Positions 23,330 through 32,492 are shown, numbered from the stretch's first letter. The stretch: 64,000 nucleotides of DNA from Streptomyces prunicolor NBRC 13075 (GCF_000367365.1 NZ_BARF01000088.1:1-64000), one strand, 5' to 3'. Numbers and translations: made by a program. The notes: generated by a model from the letters alone, not told the origin.

Positions 23330-24883
23330 GTGAGGACCTTGATCGGCGATCGGCTCCGGCTGGTCGTGAAGGTGCTGGGCAGTCTGATCGCCGACGAGGT
23401 CGGTCACACGGCGCGGGAACGCGGCAGATCCAAGGGGAACGGCCGGTCCCCGGCGGAGGATGAGGAATCCGCCGCCGGGGACGCCCAACGGCGTGCCCGG
23501 GCCGTACGGAAGGCCCTGGAGAGCCTGGGCCCGTTCTATGTGAAGCTCGGCCAGATCCTCTCCACCCGGCCGGACATGGTGCCGCCCTCGATGATCGCCG
23601 AGTTCCAGAACCTGCACGACCAGGTCGACGTGCAGCCGTTCTCCCTGTTCGAGCCGGTCCTGGAGAAGGATCTCGGCCCCGACTGGAAACTCAGGTTCGA
23701 CGACATCGATACCAGCAAGCCCCTCGGGGCGGCGTCGCTGGCCCAGGTCTACAAGGTGACCCTGCCCGGTGGCCGGGAGGCCGTGGTGAAGATCCAGCGG
23801 CCGGAGATCCGCGAGGCGGTCCGGGCGGACATGGCCCTGCTGCGCCGGGCGTCCCGCATCGTGGCCCGGGCGGCACCGCGGTTCAACGAGGTCATCGACG
23901 TCGAGGCGATGCTGGGCTCGATCTTCGACGCCATGGAACCCGAACTGGACTTCACCGGCGAGGCCCGCAACATGGAGGAGGGCCGGGAGGCGGCCCGCGA
24001 CTTCCGCACCCTGGCCGTCCCCGAGGTCCTCTCGGCCACACCCCGGGTGCTGGTGCAGTCGATGGCTCCCGGCATGTCCGTACGGCATCTGGACCCCAGG
24101 TCGTTCAGCGACAGCGAACGCACGGACATCGGCAAGGACCTGCTGCGGTTCATGTACCGGGGTTACTTCGTGCAGCGGACGTTCCACGCGGATCCGCACG
24201 CGGGAAACGTCTTCGCGCTGCCCGGGGGCCCCGCGACGCTGATCGACTGGGGCATGGTGGGGCGCCTGGACAAGCGGACCAGCCTGCAACTGCTGCCGCT
24301 GCTGATGGCGCTGGCGCAGAACGACGGACACGGACTGGCCCGCGCCTGGGCGGACATGGGGAAGCTCACCGCCTGGGCGAACCTGCCGGCGTTCGCCGCC
24401 GACATGGCGGCGCTGGTCCCCAAGATCTCCAGCGCCTCGCTGGGCGAGCTCAACTTCGGCGTCTCGCTCACCACGGTGCTGGAGAAGGCCACCAAGCGGG
24501 GCATCGGCTCCGCGCCCTCGATCTCGCTGCTGGGGAAGTCCTTCGCCAACCTCGAAGGCTCGGTGCGCTGCCTGGCGCCCGAGCTGTCGCTGGCGGAGAT
24601 CTTCAAGGGCGAGGTCCGCGGCATCGTGATGTCCCTGCTGGGCGAGTTCATCTCGCTGGAGCAGCTGGGCCGTACGGCGATGGACCTGATGGTCACGGCC
24701 ACCACCAGCCCCGAGCAGCTGCGCGGACTGCTGGCCGACGCGTCCAACCGGCGGTTCGCGCTCCAGGTCCACCACCCGAGGACGCCGGCCGCCCTGGGAG
24801 GTGAACGCGGCTCCTCCTACGCCGGGTTGATCGCCCTGGGGGCCATGGCACTGCTGCTGGACCACCGCCGTAGGTCCCGCTGA
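23330..24883 (+). CDS. UbiB/ABC1 (AarF) family atypical protein kinase-like protein
   Basis: This protein has 517 residues, starting at a GTG after GAGGAGGG. The UbiB signatures are present: KLGQILSTRPD (KxGQ motif), an Ala-rich nucleotide loop GAASLAQVYKV, the catalytic-type Lys in VVKIQRPEI, HADPHAGNVF and the metal-binding IDWGMVGRL. A C-terminal hydrophobic segment (YAGLIALGAMALLL) probably anchors it in the membrane. Family members act in the handling or biosynthesis of prenylquinones and other lipids rather than as classical protein kinases. Here it ends the rightward unit and faces the twelve leftward biosynthetic genes. It could support extraction of a lipid-like intermediate from the membrane, but no substrate can be named. 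Confidence 0.92.
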   Translation: MRTLIGDRLRLVVKVLGSLIADEVGHTARERGRSKGNGRSPAEDEESAAGDAQRRARAVRKALESLGPFYVKLGQILSTRPDMVPPSMIAEFQNLHDQVDVQPFSLFEPVLEKDLGPDWKLRFDDIDTSKPLGAASLAQVYKVTLPGGREAVVKIQRPEIREAVRADMALLRRASRIVARAAPRFNEVIDVEAMLGSIFDAMEPELDFTGEARNMEEGREAARDFRTLAVPEVLSATPRVLVQSMAPGMSVRHLDPRSFSDSERTDIGKDLLRFMYRGYFVQRTFHADPHAGNVFALPGGPATLIDWGMVGRLDKRTSLQLLPLLMALAQNDGHGLARAWADMGKLTAWANLPAFAADMAALVPKISSASLGELNFGVSLTTVLEKATKRGIGSAPSISLLGKSFANLEGSVRCLAPELSLAEIFKGEVRGIVMSLLGEFISLEQLGRTAMDLMVTATTSPEQLRGLLADASNRRFALQVHHPRTPAALGGERGSSYAGLIALGAMALLLDHRRRSR

Positions 24884-24930
24884 CGCGCCCGCCCACGCAC
24901 CCTGCCTCGGCCGTCCTCCAGGCTCCGGCC

Positions 24931-25428
24931 TCAGCCGTCCTCCAGAGCTGTCCGGAGGGCGGCCAGTGTCGCCCGCATCGTCGCGCGGTTGCGCTCGCGG
25001 CGCCGGACCACGCCGGTGACCGCCGGGCTGACGGCGGTGAGCAGTCGTCCGGCGACCGCCGACCGCAGGTCGAGCCACTCCTCCGTGACCTCGCATCCGC
25101 CGGGTACCTCCCTGAAGCGGTACGTCCATTGGGACAGGGCGACGCCCAGGAAGCTGACCTTGAAGGAGAAGCAGCTTCCCGGCCGGGCGGAGACGACGGT
25201 GCACAGGGTGGCCCAGGGCAGCCACGCGGCGCGGTTGAGTCCCACGAAGCGGGTGCCCACGCGCACGGGCCCGCGGGCGCCCAGCACGCGGGCGCCGCGG
25301 ACCTCCGGACTCCACTGCCCCATGCGCGTGACGTCGGCTACGGCTGCGTACGCGATGTCCGGCGACACCCGGACCGTGACGCGCTCGACCAGCGGGACCG
25401 GGCCGCTCACGCGCGGATGGCCTCTCAC
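24931..25428 (-). CDS. SRPBCC (START/polyketide-cyclase fold) family protein
   Basis: This small hydrophobic-pocket protein has up to 165 residues. The family pattern is visible: VERVTVRVSPDIAYAAVADV, then MGQWSPEVRGAR, a central GTRFVGLNR strand pair, and the long C-terminal helix. Such proteins bind or cyclise hydrophobic ligands. Two GTG codons can start it, at 25428 and 25410, because an 18-bp duplication repeats the end of the upstream gene and the overlap; the first gives a GTGA overlap with the AttH-like gene. It is the last gene of the leftward operon and converges with the UbiB gene, 47 bases apart. Confidence 0.85.
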   Translation of the reverse strand: MRGHPRVSGPVPLVERVTVRVSPDIAYAAVADVTRMGQWSPEVRGARVLGARGPVRVGTRFVGLNRAAWLPWATLCTVVSARPGSCFSFKVSFLGVALSQWTYRFREVPGGCEVTEEWLDLRSAVAGRLLTAVSPAVTGVVRRRERNRATMRATLAALRTALEDG

Positions 25429-25439
25429 GCGCGGATGGT
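25407..25439. repeat. 18-bp tandem duplication at a stop/start overlap
   Basis: The sequence CTCACGCGCGGATGG occurs twice, 18 bases apart (25407 and 25425). On the minus strand it contains the last codons and TGA of the AttH-like gene and the GTG of the SRPBCC gene, so a second GTG start six codons downstream has been created in frame. It looks like recent slippage. Confidence 0.85.
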
Positions 25440-26441
25440 GATGCCGTGCTCACGGTCGTCCGTGAGGATCTCCATCAGGGCGCGGCTATCGGTCTTGAGC
25501 GCGGTGCGCCTGCCGGTGACCCGGTTGGCGATCTCGACCGTGCAGGAGCCGATCTTCGTGTTGAGGCAGTGTTTGATCCCGCCGGGCGGGTTGTAGTAGT
25601 TGAGGCCCACGAACCGTTCCTTGGGGGCGGTCATCCGGCCGCGGATGTCGACGGTGCCGTCGGACGTGGCGAAGTCCCAGTAGAAGTAGCCGAAGTCCGC
25701 CTTGGCGGTGAGCGCCTGACGCAGTGACACGAGCGAGTACTCGCGGTCGTCGTGGCGCAGGACGAGGAAGGTGACCTGCGGGATGTGCACGGGGCCGAGC
25801 TTGGCGCGGGCCGTGACGACCTCCAGGAAGCTGTCGGGTTCCCCGTCGAAGCCGGCGACCTGCCCGAAGGCGTAGTGGTCGGTGTGCCGGCTGCCCCAGT
25901 TGTGGTTCTGGCTGCCCGTCCAGCCGTCGATGTCGATGCTCTCGCCGTTGACGTCCAGGCTGCCGCTGTACCGGGCGAGCGGCGTGCCGACCAGGCTCTT
26001 CGCCTTGGGGAACCCGCCCGTGTACATCCTCGGCGGCAGCAGGAACAGCGGCGGCCGGTCCCCGGTGTACGTCAGGTCCCAGCCGATCCGGCCGTCCGGA
26101 CCCCGCGCCTCGCCCTTGAGGCGGCCCGGTTCCAGCACGCGGTCGCCGACCCGGGCGCCGAACGAGTCGGTGCTGAAGTGGCAGTCGGCGATGGGGTGTT
26201 CCTCCTTGGCCACCACATGCTGACCGGTCACCCCGTCGAACCAGATCGCCCACAGCTCGCCGATGGCCGCCTCGGGCATGTCCGCGGGGCTGAACACGGT
26301 GTACCTGATCCAGAAGGCGCGGGGCTCCGTGGGGTGGTTGCCCCGCTGGTAGAAGCTCTCGTAGTGACCGGCCCGCTGGCCCGGCCGGTAGCGGGTCCGG
26401 TTGATGTGCTCGGGGTCGAGGAGCGAGGCGTCGGCGTTCAT
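25425..26441 (-). CDS. AttH/CrtC-like lipocalin-domain protein
   Basis: This protein has 338 residues and resembles the AttH/carotenoid 1,2-hydratase-like (CrtC) double lipocalin family. The diagnostic central segment is SQNHNWGSRHTDHYAFGQV, and strands such as FWIRYTVFSPAD and LPPRMYTGGFPKAKSLVGTP fit the fold. Members include hydratases of carotenoids and enzymes catalysing pericyclic or isomerisation steps in natural-product pathways. No signal peptide is present. The ATG overlaps the P450 stop as ATGA, so it is made with that enzyme. A role in folding, cyclising or hydrating the product after oxidation is plausible. Confidence 0.8.
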   Translation of the reverse strand: MNADASLLDPEHINRTRYRPGQRAGHYESFYQRGNHPTEPRAFWIRYTVFSPADMPEAAIGELWAIWFDGVTGQHVVAKEEHPIADCHFSTDSFGARVGDRVLEPGRLKGEARGPDGRIGWDLTYTGDRPPLFLLPPRMYTGGFPKAKSLVGTPLARYSGSLDVNGESIDIDGWTGSQNHNWGSRHTDHYAFGQVAGFDGEPDSFLEVVTARAKLGPVHIPQVTFLVLRHDDREYSLVSLRQALTAKADFGYFYWDFATSDGTVDIRGRMTAPKERFVGLNYYNPPGGIKHCLNTKIGSCTVEIANRVTGRRTALKTDSRALMEILTDDREHGITIRA

Positions 26442-27880
26442 GAGGTCCGTTCTCCGGCGACATGGGCGGTGCGTGCGGCCGAGGGCGTCCGCTGATGCAT
26501 CGTCATCAGCATTCCGTACCGCGGCCGCAGCGTGATGGTGGCGTGGTTCACCACCCGGTGAGAGGGAACATGGCGGAACTCCCAGCGGCGCACCAGGGCG
26601 CACAGCAGCAGATGCGCCTCCATGAGCGCGAAGTGCTTCCCGATGCAGAGATGCGGCCCCGCGCCGAACGGCAGATAGGCGAAGCGATGCCGCGCCTTGC
26701 CGGTCTCCGGGAGGAAGCGGTCCGGGTCGAAGCGCTCGGGGTCCGTCCAGTGCCGGGGGTGCCGGTGGATGTCGTACAGGTTCACCAGGACGCGTGACCC
26801 GGCCGGCACCCGGTAGCCGCCCAGTTCGGTGTCCCGCCGCACGAGCCGGGGCAGGATCGGTGCCGACGGGTAGAGCCGCAGTGCCTCCTCGAAGACCCGC
26901 AGGGTGTACGGCATCGCCGCCAGGTCTTCGGGGGTGGGCAGGTCGTCGCCCAGGACGCCGTCCACCTCGCGCTGGACCCGCTCCAGCACCTCGCGGTGCC
27001 GGGAGAGCAGGTAGAAGGCCCAGGTGAGGGTGATCGCGGTGGTCTCGTGGCCGGCGGCGAAGGTGGTGATGACCTCGTCACGCAGCTCCCGGTCGGTCAT
27101 CCCCTGGCCGGTGTCGGCGTCGCGGGCGGCCAGCAGCATGTCCAGCAGGTCCCCGCCGCCGGTGGGGGCGTCGGGCCGCCGGCGTTCCGCGATGATCCGG
27201 TAGATGAGGTCGTCGAGTCCCCGCATGACCTCGTGGAAGCGCCGGTTGCGCGGGGTCGGCCAGGACGTCGGCGGGCTCAGCGGGTTCTGCAGCCGGTCGA
27301 AGGCGTAGTTGATCGCGACGTCCACCGCGTCCGGTCCGAGCCCGGCCAGGGTGCGGCTCACATCGGTGCTGAACATGCAGCGGCTGACGATGTCGAGGGT
27401 GACCCGCATCATCTCCGTGTGCAGGTCCACCACCGCGCCCGTCCGGTAGCGGTCCCCCATGTGCGCGATCTGCTCGGCCGCCGAGACCCCCATCGTCGCG
27501 AACATGCCCGCGAGCGCCTGCTTGGTGTAGATCGGCTGCATCATCCGCCGGTTGCGCAGCCAGCTCTTGTGGTCGTCGCTGGTCAGCAGCCCCTCACCGA
27601 GCACGAGCCGCAACGGGTTGTCCGGCCCGAGTTTCCCGAACCGGTCGCTGTCGGTCAGCACCTCAGCGGCCAACTCCGGGCTGGACACACCGTGCACCGC
27701 CACCGGCCCGAGCCGGTACTGAACCAGGTCTCCGTGGGCGGTGCGCCCCCGCTGCATGGCCTGGAGGATGTCGCGCCGGAAGTCCAACACGCTGCCCAGC
27801 AACGGCAGCCCGGCCGCCCTGGGGGCACCCGCCGCCACACCATCGCGTACGTCGGTCATCGCCATCGCCATCGCCCTCAC
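26438..27880 (-). CDS. Cytochrome P450 monooxygenase
   Basis: This soluble P450 of about 475-480 residues has all the landmarks: I-helix oxygen-binding TFAAGHETTAITLTW, K-helix ExxR in FEEALRLYP, the PERF-type segment WTDPERFDPDRF and the haem loop LPFGAGPHLCIGKHFALM. Its early MMQPIYTKQALAGM matches class-E-like bacterial P450s that act on fatty acids or terpenes. The GTG at 27880 makes a GTGA overlap with the methyltransferase. ATG codons at 27871, 27865 and 27859 (from an ATGGCG repeat) are alternatives. Redox partners are not encoded here; the flavin reductase upstream is not a P450 partner type. Confidence 0.95.
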   Translation of the reverse strand: MRAMAMAMTDVRDGVAAGAPRAAGLPLLGSVLDFRRDILQAMQRGRTAHGDLVQYRLGPVAVHGVSSPELAAEVLTDSDRFGKLGPDNPLRLVLGEGLLTSDDHKSWLRNRRMMQPIYTKQALAGMFATMGVSAAEQIAHMGDRYRTGAVVDLHTEMMRVTLDIVSRCMFSTDVSRTLAGLGPDAVDVAINYAFDRLQNPLSPPTSWPTPRNRRFHEVMRGLDDLIYRIIAERRRPDAPTGGGDLLDMLLAARDADTGQGMTDRELRDEVITTFAAGHETTAITLTWAFYLLSRHREVLERVQREVDGVLGDDLPTPEDLAAMPYTLRVFEEALRLYPSAPILPRLVRRDTELGGYRVPAGSRVLVNLYDIHRHPRHWTDPERFDPDRFLPETGKARHRFAYLPFGAGPHLCIGKHFALMEAHLLLCALVRRWEFRHVPSHRVVNHATITLRPRYGMLMTMHQRTPSAARTAHVAGERTS

Positions 27881-28557
27881 TTCCGCGCCAGCGCGCAGAC
27901 CCAGCCCAGCGAACGGCGCGGCTCCGACACGAACCGGGCGTCCTGGAACCCGGCCTTGGTGAGCCGTTCCACCAGGTCGTCCCCGGAGAGGATGTGCAGC
28001 CCCGCCCGCTGCGAGCGCTCCGTGAAACGCCGGCCGAAGAACCGCTGGGTCAGCGACGGTTCGTCGGCGGCCTCCCGGCTCATCTCCAGCGTGACGGCCA
28101 CCTGGCCGCCCGGCTTGAGCACCCGGTACGCCTCGGCGAGGCCGGCCAGGGGATCCGGCCAGAAGTAGAAGGTCTCGATCGCGCAGACCTGGTCGAACGA
28201 CGAGTCCTCGTACGGCAGTTGGGAGCAGTCCCCGTGCCGGATCTCGACCCGGCCGCGCGCGACGGCCGGCAGATTGCGCCGTACGGCCTGCTCGACCATC
28301 TCCATCGAGTAGTCCACCCCGGCGACGAATCCCTGAGCGGCCCGCCCCGACAGCAGCTTCACCGCCATGCCCCCGCCGCACCCGACGTCCAGCACCCGCT
28401 GACGGCCGCGCACGTCCATGTGCTCGATCGTCCACGCGGTGAGGCTCCGGTGCTGCACCGCCATCAGATTTCCGAAGAACCGCCCGGCTCGCCCGGTCGG
28501 CCTGCGGAAGTTGTCCTCCATGAGCTCCAACGGCCTTGCCAGCAGTGTGCCGATCAT
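27877..28557 (-). CDS. SAM-dependent class I methyltransferase
   Basis: This 226-residue methyltransferase has motif I VLDVGCGGGMAVKLL, an acidic ribose-binding strand in GVDYSMEMVE, motif II in DSSFDQVCAIETFYFWPD and motif III LKPGGQVAVTLEMS. The order and spacing match UbiE-like small-molecule methyltransferases. The ATG follows GGAAAGGA. A gap of 80 bases separates it from the flavoprotein gene, the largest break in the lower half of the operon. It probably methylates an oxygen, nitrogen or carbon of the pathway product. Confidence 0.92.
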   Translation of the reverse strand: MIGTLLARPLELMEDNFRRPTGRAGRFFGNLMAVQHRSLTAWTIEHMDVRGRQRVLDVGCGGGMAVKLLSGRAAQGFVAGVDYSMEMVEQAVRRNLPAVARGRVEIRHGDCSQLPYEDSSFDQVCAIETFYFWPDPLAGLAEAYRVLKPGGQVAVTLEMSREAADEPSLTQRFFGRRFTERSQRAGLHILSGDDLVERLTKAGFQDARFVSEPRRSLGWVCALARK

Positions 28558-28637
28558 TGGTGTTCCTTTCCGGTCAGCCCTGCGTCCGTGTGGTGGTGCG
28601 GCGGTCGGGGTGAATCGGTCGAGTGGTCCACGGCTCC

Positions 28638-29984
28638 TCACCCCCGGGGGCCGAGTTCGGGCCAGGCCGCGCGGCGGACGGTGCGGTCCATCGCGGCCAG
28701 CCGCGCCCGCAGGAGCGGCCGGGCCGGTCCCGACACCGGCAGTCGGGGCGCCCGGGAGCGGTGCCAGGGCAGCGGTTCACTCGCGTCCGCTTCGCCCAGC
28801 AGGGCCGCGGCGAGGTAGGAGCCGTGCGCCACCGACATCGCGAGACCGTGCCCGTTGCAGCCGCCCGCGTACCAGACACCGGGCCGCCCCCGGACCGGCC
28901 CCACCACAGGGAGACCGTCCGCCGTCACCCCGATCCCGCCCGCCCAGCGGTGCGTGACCTCCACTCCGGCCAGCACCGGGTGCAGCGCCCGCAGCCACTG
29001 CTCCAGCCGGTGGAACGCGAACACCCGCAGTACGGCCCTACGGCGGGGCCCGGTCCCGTCCGGACACAGGGCGGTACCGCCCCCGACCACCAACCGTCCG
29101 TCCGTGGTGAGGCGGAAGTACGGGGCCAGCGGCACCGCATCGATCACCGCCAGGCCACCGTGCCCGAGGAGCGCCCGCGTCTCATGGCCCAACGGCTCGG
29201 TCGCCACCGCGTGCACCTCGAGCCCGAGCACCGTGCCCACCGGCAGCCCGAGCCCGGCCACCCCGGCGTTCACCGCCAGCACCGACTTCGGCGCCCGCAC
29301 GGTGCCGTGCGGGAACAGCAGTTGGGGCTGCTGTCCGTCCCCGCCGCGCACCTCCCGCAGCGGGCTGCCGCCGTAGAGCCGTACGCCCTTGGCCACACAA
29401 GCCCTCGCCAAGGCCGCCGTCAGCGCGGCCGGGTCGAGAGTGGCGGAGTGCCGATGGAGCAGACCCGCGTGGTACGGCACGTCGACCCGGCGCCGGATGT
29501 CGGCGGCGCAGAGGACGGGCACCTCCAGGTCCAGGGCGCGATAGGCGGCGGCCTGCCGCGCCAGGGACGCAAGCCCGGCACGGGAACGCGCCGCGACGAT
29601 CTGCTCCCCGTCCGCACAGGGCACACCGAGCCGGTCGCACAGCTCCACGACCTGTCGTACGGCCTCGACGCTGGCCCGGTGCATCCGGCGGGCGACGGCG
29701 GGACCGTGCCGCCGCACCGCCCGGTCGACCGGCGGCCCCACCCGGGGACCCAGCAGCCCGGTGCCCCGCCCACTGGCACCGGCCGCCGGCCGCCGCGCGT
29801 CCACCACCACGATGTCCAGGGAGGGTTGACGTTCCGCCAGGTGATAGGCGGTGGACAGTCCTACTAGTCCCGCGCCCACCACCGCGACATCGGCACCGAT
29901 CGAGCCGCGCACGGTGGCCGGCGGGTCGGTGCCGTCCGGGTCCCCGGGCTCCCAGCAGGGCGTGCCCGGCGCGAACAGGGTCAC
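28638..29984 (-). CDS. FAD-dependent amine oxidoreductase (DAO family, PuuB-like)
   Basis: This DAO-fold flavoprotein has 448 residues. The FAD motif DVAVVGAGLVGLSTAYHLAE lies at about residues 32-51, followed by the ribose Asp in VVVDARRPAAGASGR. The last FAD contact is VWYAGGCNGHGLAMS. A GASGRGTG loop after the FAD strand and the C-terminal layout resemble gamma-glutamylputrescine oxidase and glycine oxidase relatives, which oxidise amines. The GTG overlaps the flavin reductase stop as GTGA. In an operon that seems to make an amine, it may oxidise that amine to an imine or aldehyde. Confidence 0.88.
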   Translation of the reverse strand: MTLFAPGTPCWEPGDPDGTDPPATVRGSIGADVAVVGAGLVGLSTAYHLAERQPSLDIVVVDARRPAAGASGRGTGLLGPRVGPPVDRAVRRHGPAVARRMHRASVEAVRQVVELCDRLGVPCADGEQIVAARSRAGLASLARQAAAYRALDLEVPVLCAADIRRRVDVPYHAGLLHRHSATLDPAALTAALARACVAKGVRLYGGSPLREVRGGDGQQPQLLFPHGTVRAPKSVLAVNAGVAGLGLPVGTVLGLEVHAVATEPLGHETRALLGHGGLAVIDAVPLAPYFRLTTDGRLVVGGGTALCPDGTGPRRRAVLRVFAFHRLEQWLRALHPVLAGVEVTHRWAGGIGVTADGLPVVGPVRGRPGVWYAGGCNGHGLAMSVAHGSYLAAALLGEADASEPLPWHRSRAPRLPVSGPARPLLRARLAAMDRTVRRAAWPELGPRG

Positions 29985-30553
29985 CGGGGCGCCCCTTCCC
30001 CGGCCCCGGACAGCGACCCGAACCTCCGGTCGTGCCAGAGCAGCGGCCGCCCCGACGCCACCTGTACCACGGCCACCCTTCCCACCACGGCGCTGTGGTC
30101 GCCGTAGCGGCGGATGTCCTCGACCAGGCAGACCGACCAGCCGAGCGCGTCGCCGAAGACGGGTGCGCCCAGGACGCGACGGAGCGGGATCTCGCGGAAC
30201 CGCTCGCTCGGTGAGACGGCCGGATCCGCGAATTGGGCGGCCCGCGAACGCTGGTTGTCCCGGAGCAGGTTCACCGCGAAGACGCCCTGGCCGCCGATCG
30301 CAGACAGCGTGTGCGAGCCGTTGCGCAGACAGGCGAGGAGGAGGGGCGGGCGGGCCGAGAGCGAGGTGAGGGCGGAGACGGTCATCCCGGTGGGCCGCCC
30401 GTCCCCGCCCTGGGTGGTGACCACGGTGACGCCGGAGGCGAGTTTCGCGTACAGGCGCAGGCAGTGCTCGGTGTCCGGGCCGGGCTCGTCCCGCAACTGT
30501 TCGCCCGGGTCCGGCGGCCGGGCCAGGGCGAGGTTCAGGGCGAGGTCAGCCAT
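29981..30553 (-). CDS. Flavin reductase family protein (HpaC/NTAB type)
   Basis: This FMN-binding split-barrel protein has 190 residues. Typical segments are LASGVTVVTTQ, PTGMTVSALTSLSARPPLLL and FAVNLLRDNQRSRAAQF. Such proteins give reduced flavin to a two-component monooxygenase, or are themselves oxidoreductases. No separate flavin monooxygenase is obvious nearby, except that the acyl-CoA-dehydrogenase-like protein of this operon has a fold shared with group D flavin monooxygenases, so the two may form a pair. The ATG lies within an 8-base overlap with the SRPBCC gene. Confidence 0.9.
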   Translation of the reverse strand: MADLALNLALARPPDPGEQLRDEPGPDTEHCLRLYAKLASGVTVVTTQGGDGRPTGMTVSALTSLSARPPLLLACLRNGSHTLSAIGGQGVFAVNLLRDNQRSRAAQFADPAVSPSERFREIPLRRVLGAPVFGDALGWSVCLVEDIRRYGDHSAVVGRVAVVQVASGRPLLWHDRRFGSLSGAGEGAPR

Positions 30554-31013
30554 GCGCGGCGTCCACGAAATCGGCCGGCGACACCGTGCCGAGCAGACCC
30601 TGGAGGATCTTCTCGATGTTCGTACGTAACGTCGACTCGGCCACCGGGTCGAGGATCTCGGCCAGCGTGGGGATCCCCAGGTCGAACGAGGCCCGGAAGG
30701 TGACGGTGGTGCCGTCCGGGTGCGCCTCGCAGGCCCAACTGCCCTCGAAGGTCTCGAAGTCGCCGCTGAGCTGCTCGAACGCGATGGAGAGAGTCGCCGG
30801 CGAGAAGGTGTCGCGTTCCGTCCAGCGCATCAGCCCGTTGCGGAAGGAGACCGTCCACTCGGAGACCACGGAACCGTCCGGTCGCGGCGGCTGCACCTCC
30901 ACCGCGCGGACCGTCGTGGTGAGTTGGGGGTATCGGCTGAAGTCGCTGATCCTCCGGTAGGCGTGCTCGGGGTCGATGCCTTGGGCTGTCATCCGGACTG
31001 TCACATGGCGCAT
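30546..31013 (-). CDS. SRPBCC family protein (polyketide cyclase/aromatase-like)
   Basis: This is a 155-residue START-like protein: AYRRISDFSRYPQLTTTVRA at the N-terminus, then WTVSFRNGLMRWTERDTFS and the C-terminal helix. Proteins of this fold in biosynthetic clusters act as aromatases or cyclases on bound acyl chains, or simply bind lipophilic ligands. An AGGACG site precedes the ATG. It is the first of two SRPBCC genes in the operon; the other is at its end, and the two are clearly different in sequence. Confidence 0.88.
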   Translation of the reverse strand: MRHVTVRMTAQGIDPEHAYRRISDFSRYPQLTTTVRAVEVQPPRPDGSVVSEWTVSFRNGLMRWTERDTFSPATLSIAFEQLSGDFETFEGSWACEAHPDGTTVTFRASFDLGIPTLAEILDPVAESTLRTNIEKILQGLLGTVSPADFVDAAHG

Positions 31014-31090
31014 GGGGTTCGTCCTCACTGACGTGGGTGGGCTGTCGTGACCGGCGGGGGGGGCGTCCTGCTGATATACCTCCTGACCGG

Positions 31091-32492
31091 TCAGCCGAGG
31101 CGGGTGTGCACGGCCCGCAGGGCTTCGGCGAGGGCGTCCAGGAAGAGCTGGGTCTCGTCGGCGTCGGCGATGGCCGGGGGCGTCAGCCGGAGCACGCGCG
31201 TGGAGTTGAGCGAGTGGTTGACCAGGACGCCGCGGCTCACCAGCTCCAGCAGCGTCTCGCCGACGGCCTGTGCCCGGACGAACTCGATCCCGATCAGCAG
31301 TCCCCGGCCACGGACCTCGTCCACCAGGCGTTCCTGGTAGGGGGCGCAGATCTCCTCGACCCCGGTGAGCAGTTGACGACCCAGCACGGCGGCCCGGCCC
31401 ACGATGCCCTCGCGGTCGATCGTCTCCACCGCCGCCATCGCCGCGGCACAGGCGATCGGCGAGGCGCCGAAGGTGGAGGTGTGGAGGTAGGGGTCGCGGG
31501 AGAACGGACGGTAGGCGTCCTTGGTGGCGACCATCGCGGCCACCGGTACGACACCGCCGCTCAGCCCCTTCCCGACGAGGAGGACATCGGGCACCACACC
31601 CTCGGCGTCCACACCCCACCAACTGCCGAGCCGGCCAAGCCCGGTCTGCACCTCGTCCACGATCAGGAAGGCGCCGTACGTACGGCACAGCCCGGCCGCC
31701 TCCGCGAGATACCCGGGCGGCGGGATACGCACCCCGCCCTCGCCCTGCACCGGTTCGAGGATCACGCAGGCGCGGTCGCGGCGCGCACGGAGTGCCGTGT
31801 CCAGCTCGTCCAAGTCCCCGTAGGCGACCTGCGCGGTGTCCGGCAACAACGGCTCGAAAGGCTTCTGGTAAAGGGAGTTGGCGGTGACGCTCAGCGCCCC
31901 CAGGGTCTTCCCGTGGTACCCGGACACGGTGGTCACCAGCGCGTTGCGCCCATGGGCACGGGCCAGCTTCAGACCCGCTTCGGTGGCCTCGGCACCGGAG
32001 TTGACGAAGTGCACGTGGTCGAGCCCCGCCGGGGTACGCGCGGCCAGCGCGGCAGCGGCCTGCGCGGCGACGGGTTCCAGGAACACCCGGGTGGCCAGCG
32101 GATGCGCGTCCAACTGCCGGCGCACCGCGTCGAGTACGGCCGGGTGCCGATGCCCCAGGATGAAGACGCCGTAGCCCCCGAAGTCCAGGTAGCGGCGCCC
32201 GTCGTCGGTGTGCACCCAGACGCCCTCGGAACGCACCTCGGCCATGCCCCCGAGCACGGTGCCCATGACCGCGCGGCCGGTGCCGAGGTGGCGGCGGTAG
32301 AGCTCAGCGGTGTCGGGGGGTGGTGGTGTGGGGGGTGGGGCGGTGGTCTCTGCGGGGTGGGGTGGGAGGGGCCGTCTCTGCGGGGGTGGGGGTGGGAGGG
32401 GCCGTCTCTGCCGGGGCGGTACCGGCTACCCCAGCTGTGGTGGGAGTGGCCGCCCCTACGGAAGCGTGAGCCGCCACCTCCACGGCGGTCAT
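31091..32492 (-). CDS. Class III PLP aminotransferase, N-terminus frameshifted in a G-rich repeat
   Basis: The intact body (391 residues from ATG 32266) is a class III aminotransferase: NSGAEATEAGLKLAR (PLP phosphate site), VSGYHGKTLGALS, FLIVDEVQTGLGRLG and the PLP lysine in LLVGKGLSGGVVP. It probably converts an aldehyde or ketone to an amine. The true start is likely ATG 32492, which overlaps the reductase stop as ATGA. Between them lies a Pro/Thr/Ala-rich extension encoded by direct repeats. The unit at 32374-32403 is 30 bases, but the next at 32346-32373 is 28, having lost one G from each of two G-runs, so the frame breaks. Adding two bases joins all frames. Sequencing error, phase variation or true mutation are all possible. 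Confidence 0.85.
32346..32403. repeat. 30-bp direct repeat with a 2-base deletion, inside the aminotransferase N-terminus
   Basis: Two adjacent units begin GTCTCTGCGGGG and end GGGAGGGGCC. One has 30 bases, the other 28, the difference being one G in each of two G-runs. On the coding (minus) strand the complete unit gives the decapeptide AETAPPTPTP. A partial third copy follows at 32404. Confidence 0.93.

Noticed and set aside
22658..25453. A 931-codon open frame on the minus strand opposite the repeat protein and UbiB genes
   Set aside because: It is Arg/Gly/His-rich shadow translation of strongly biased genes on the other strand. It has no family features and covers two well-supported genes.
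31083..31094. Perfect 12-bp palindrome CTGACCGGTCAG at the end of the aminotransferase gene
   Set aside because: It includes the stop codon. With no loop and no second copy it is too short to call an operator or terminator.
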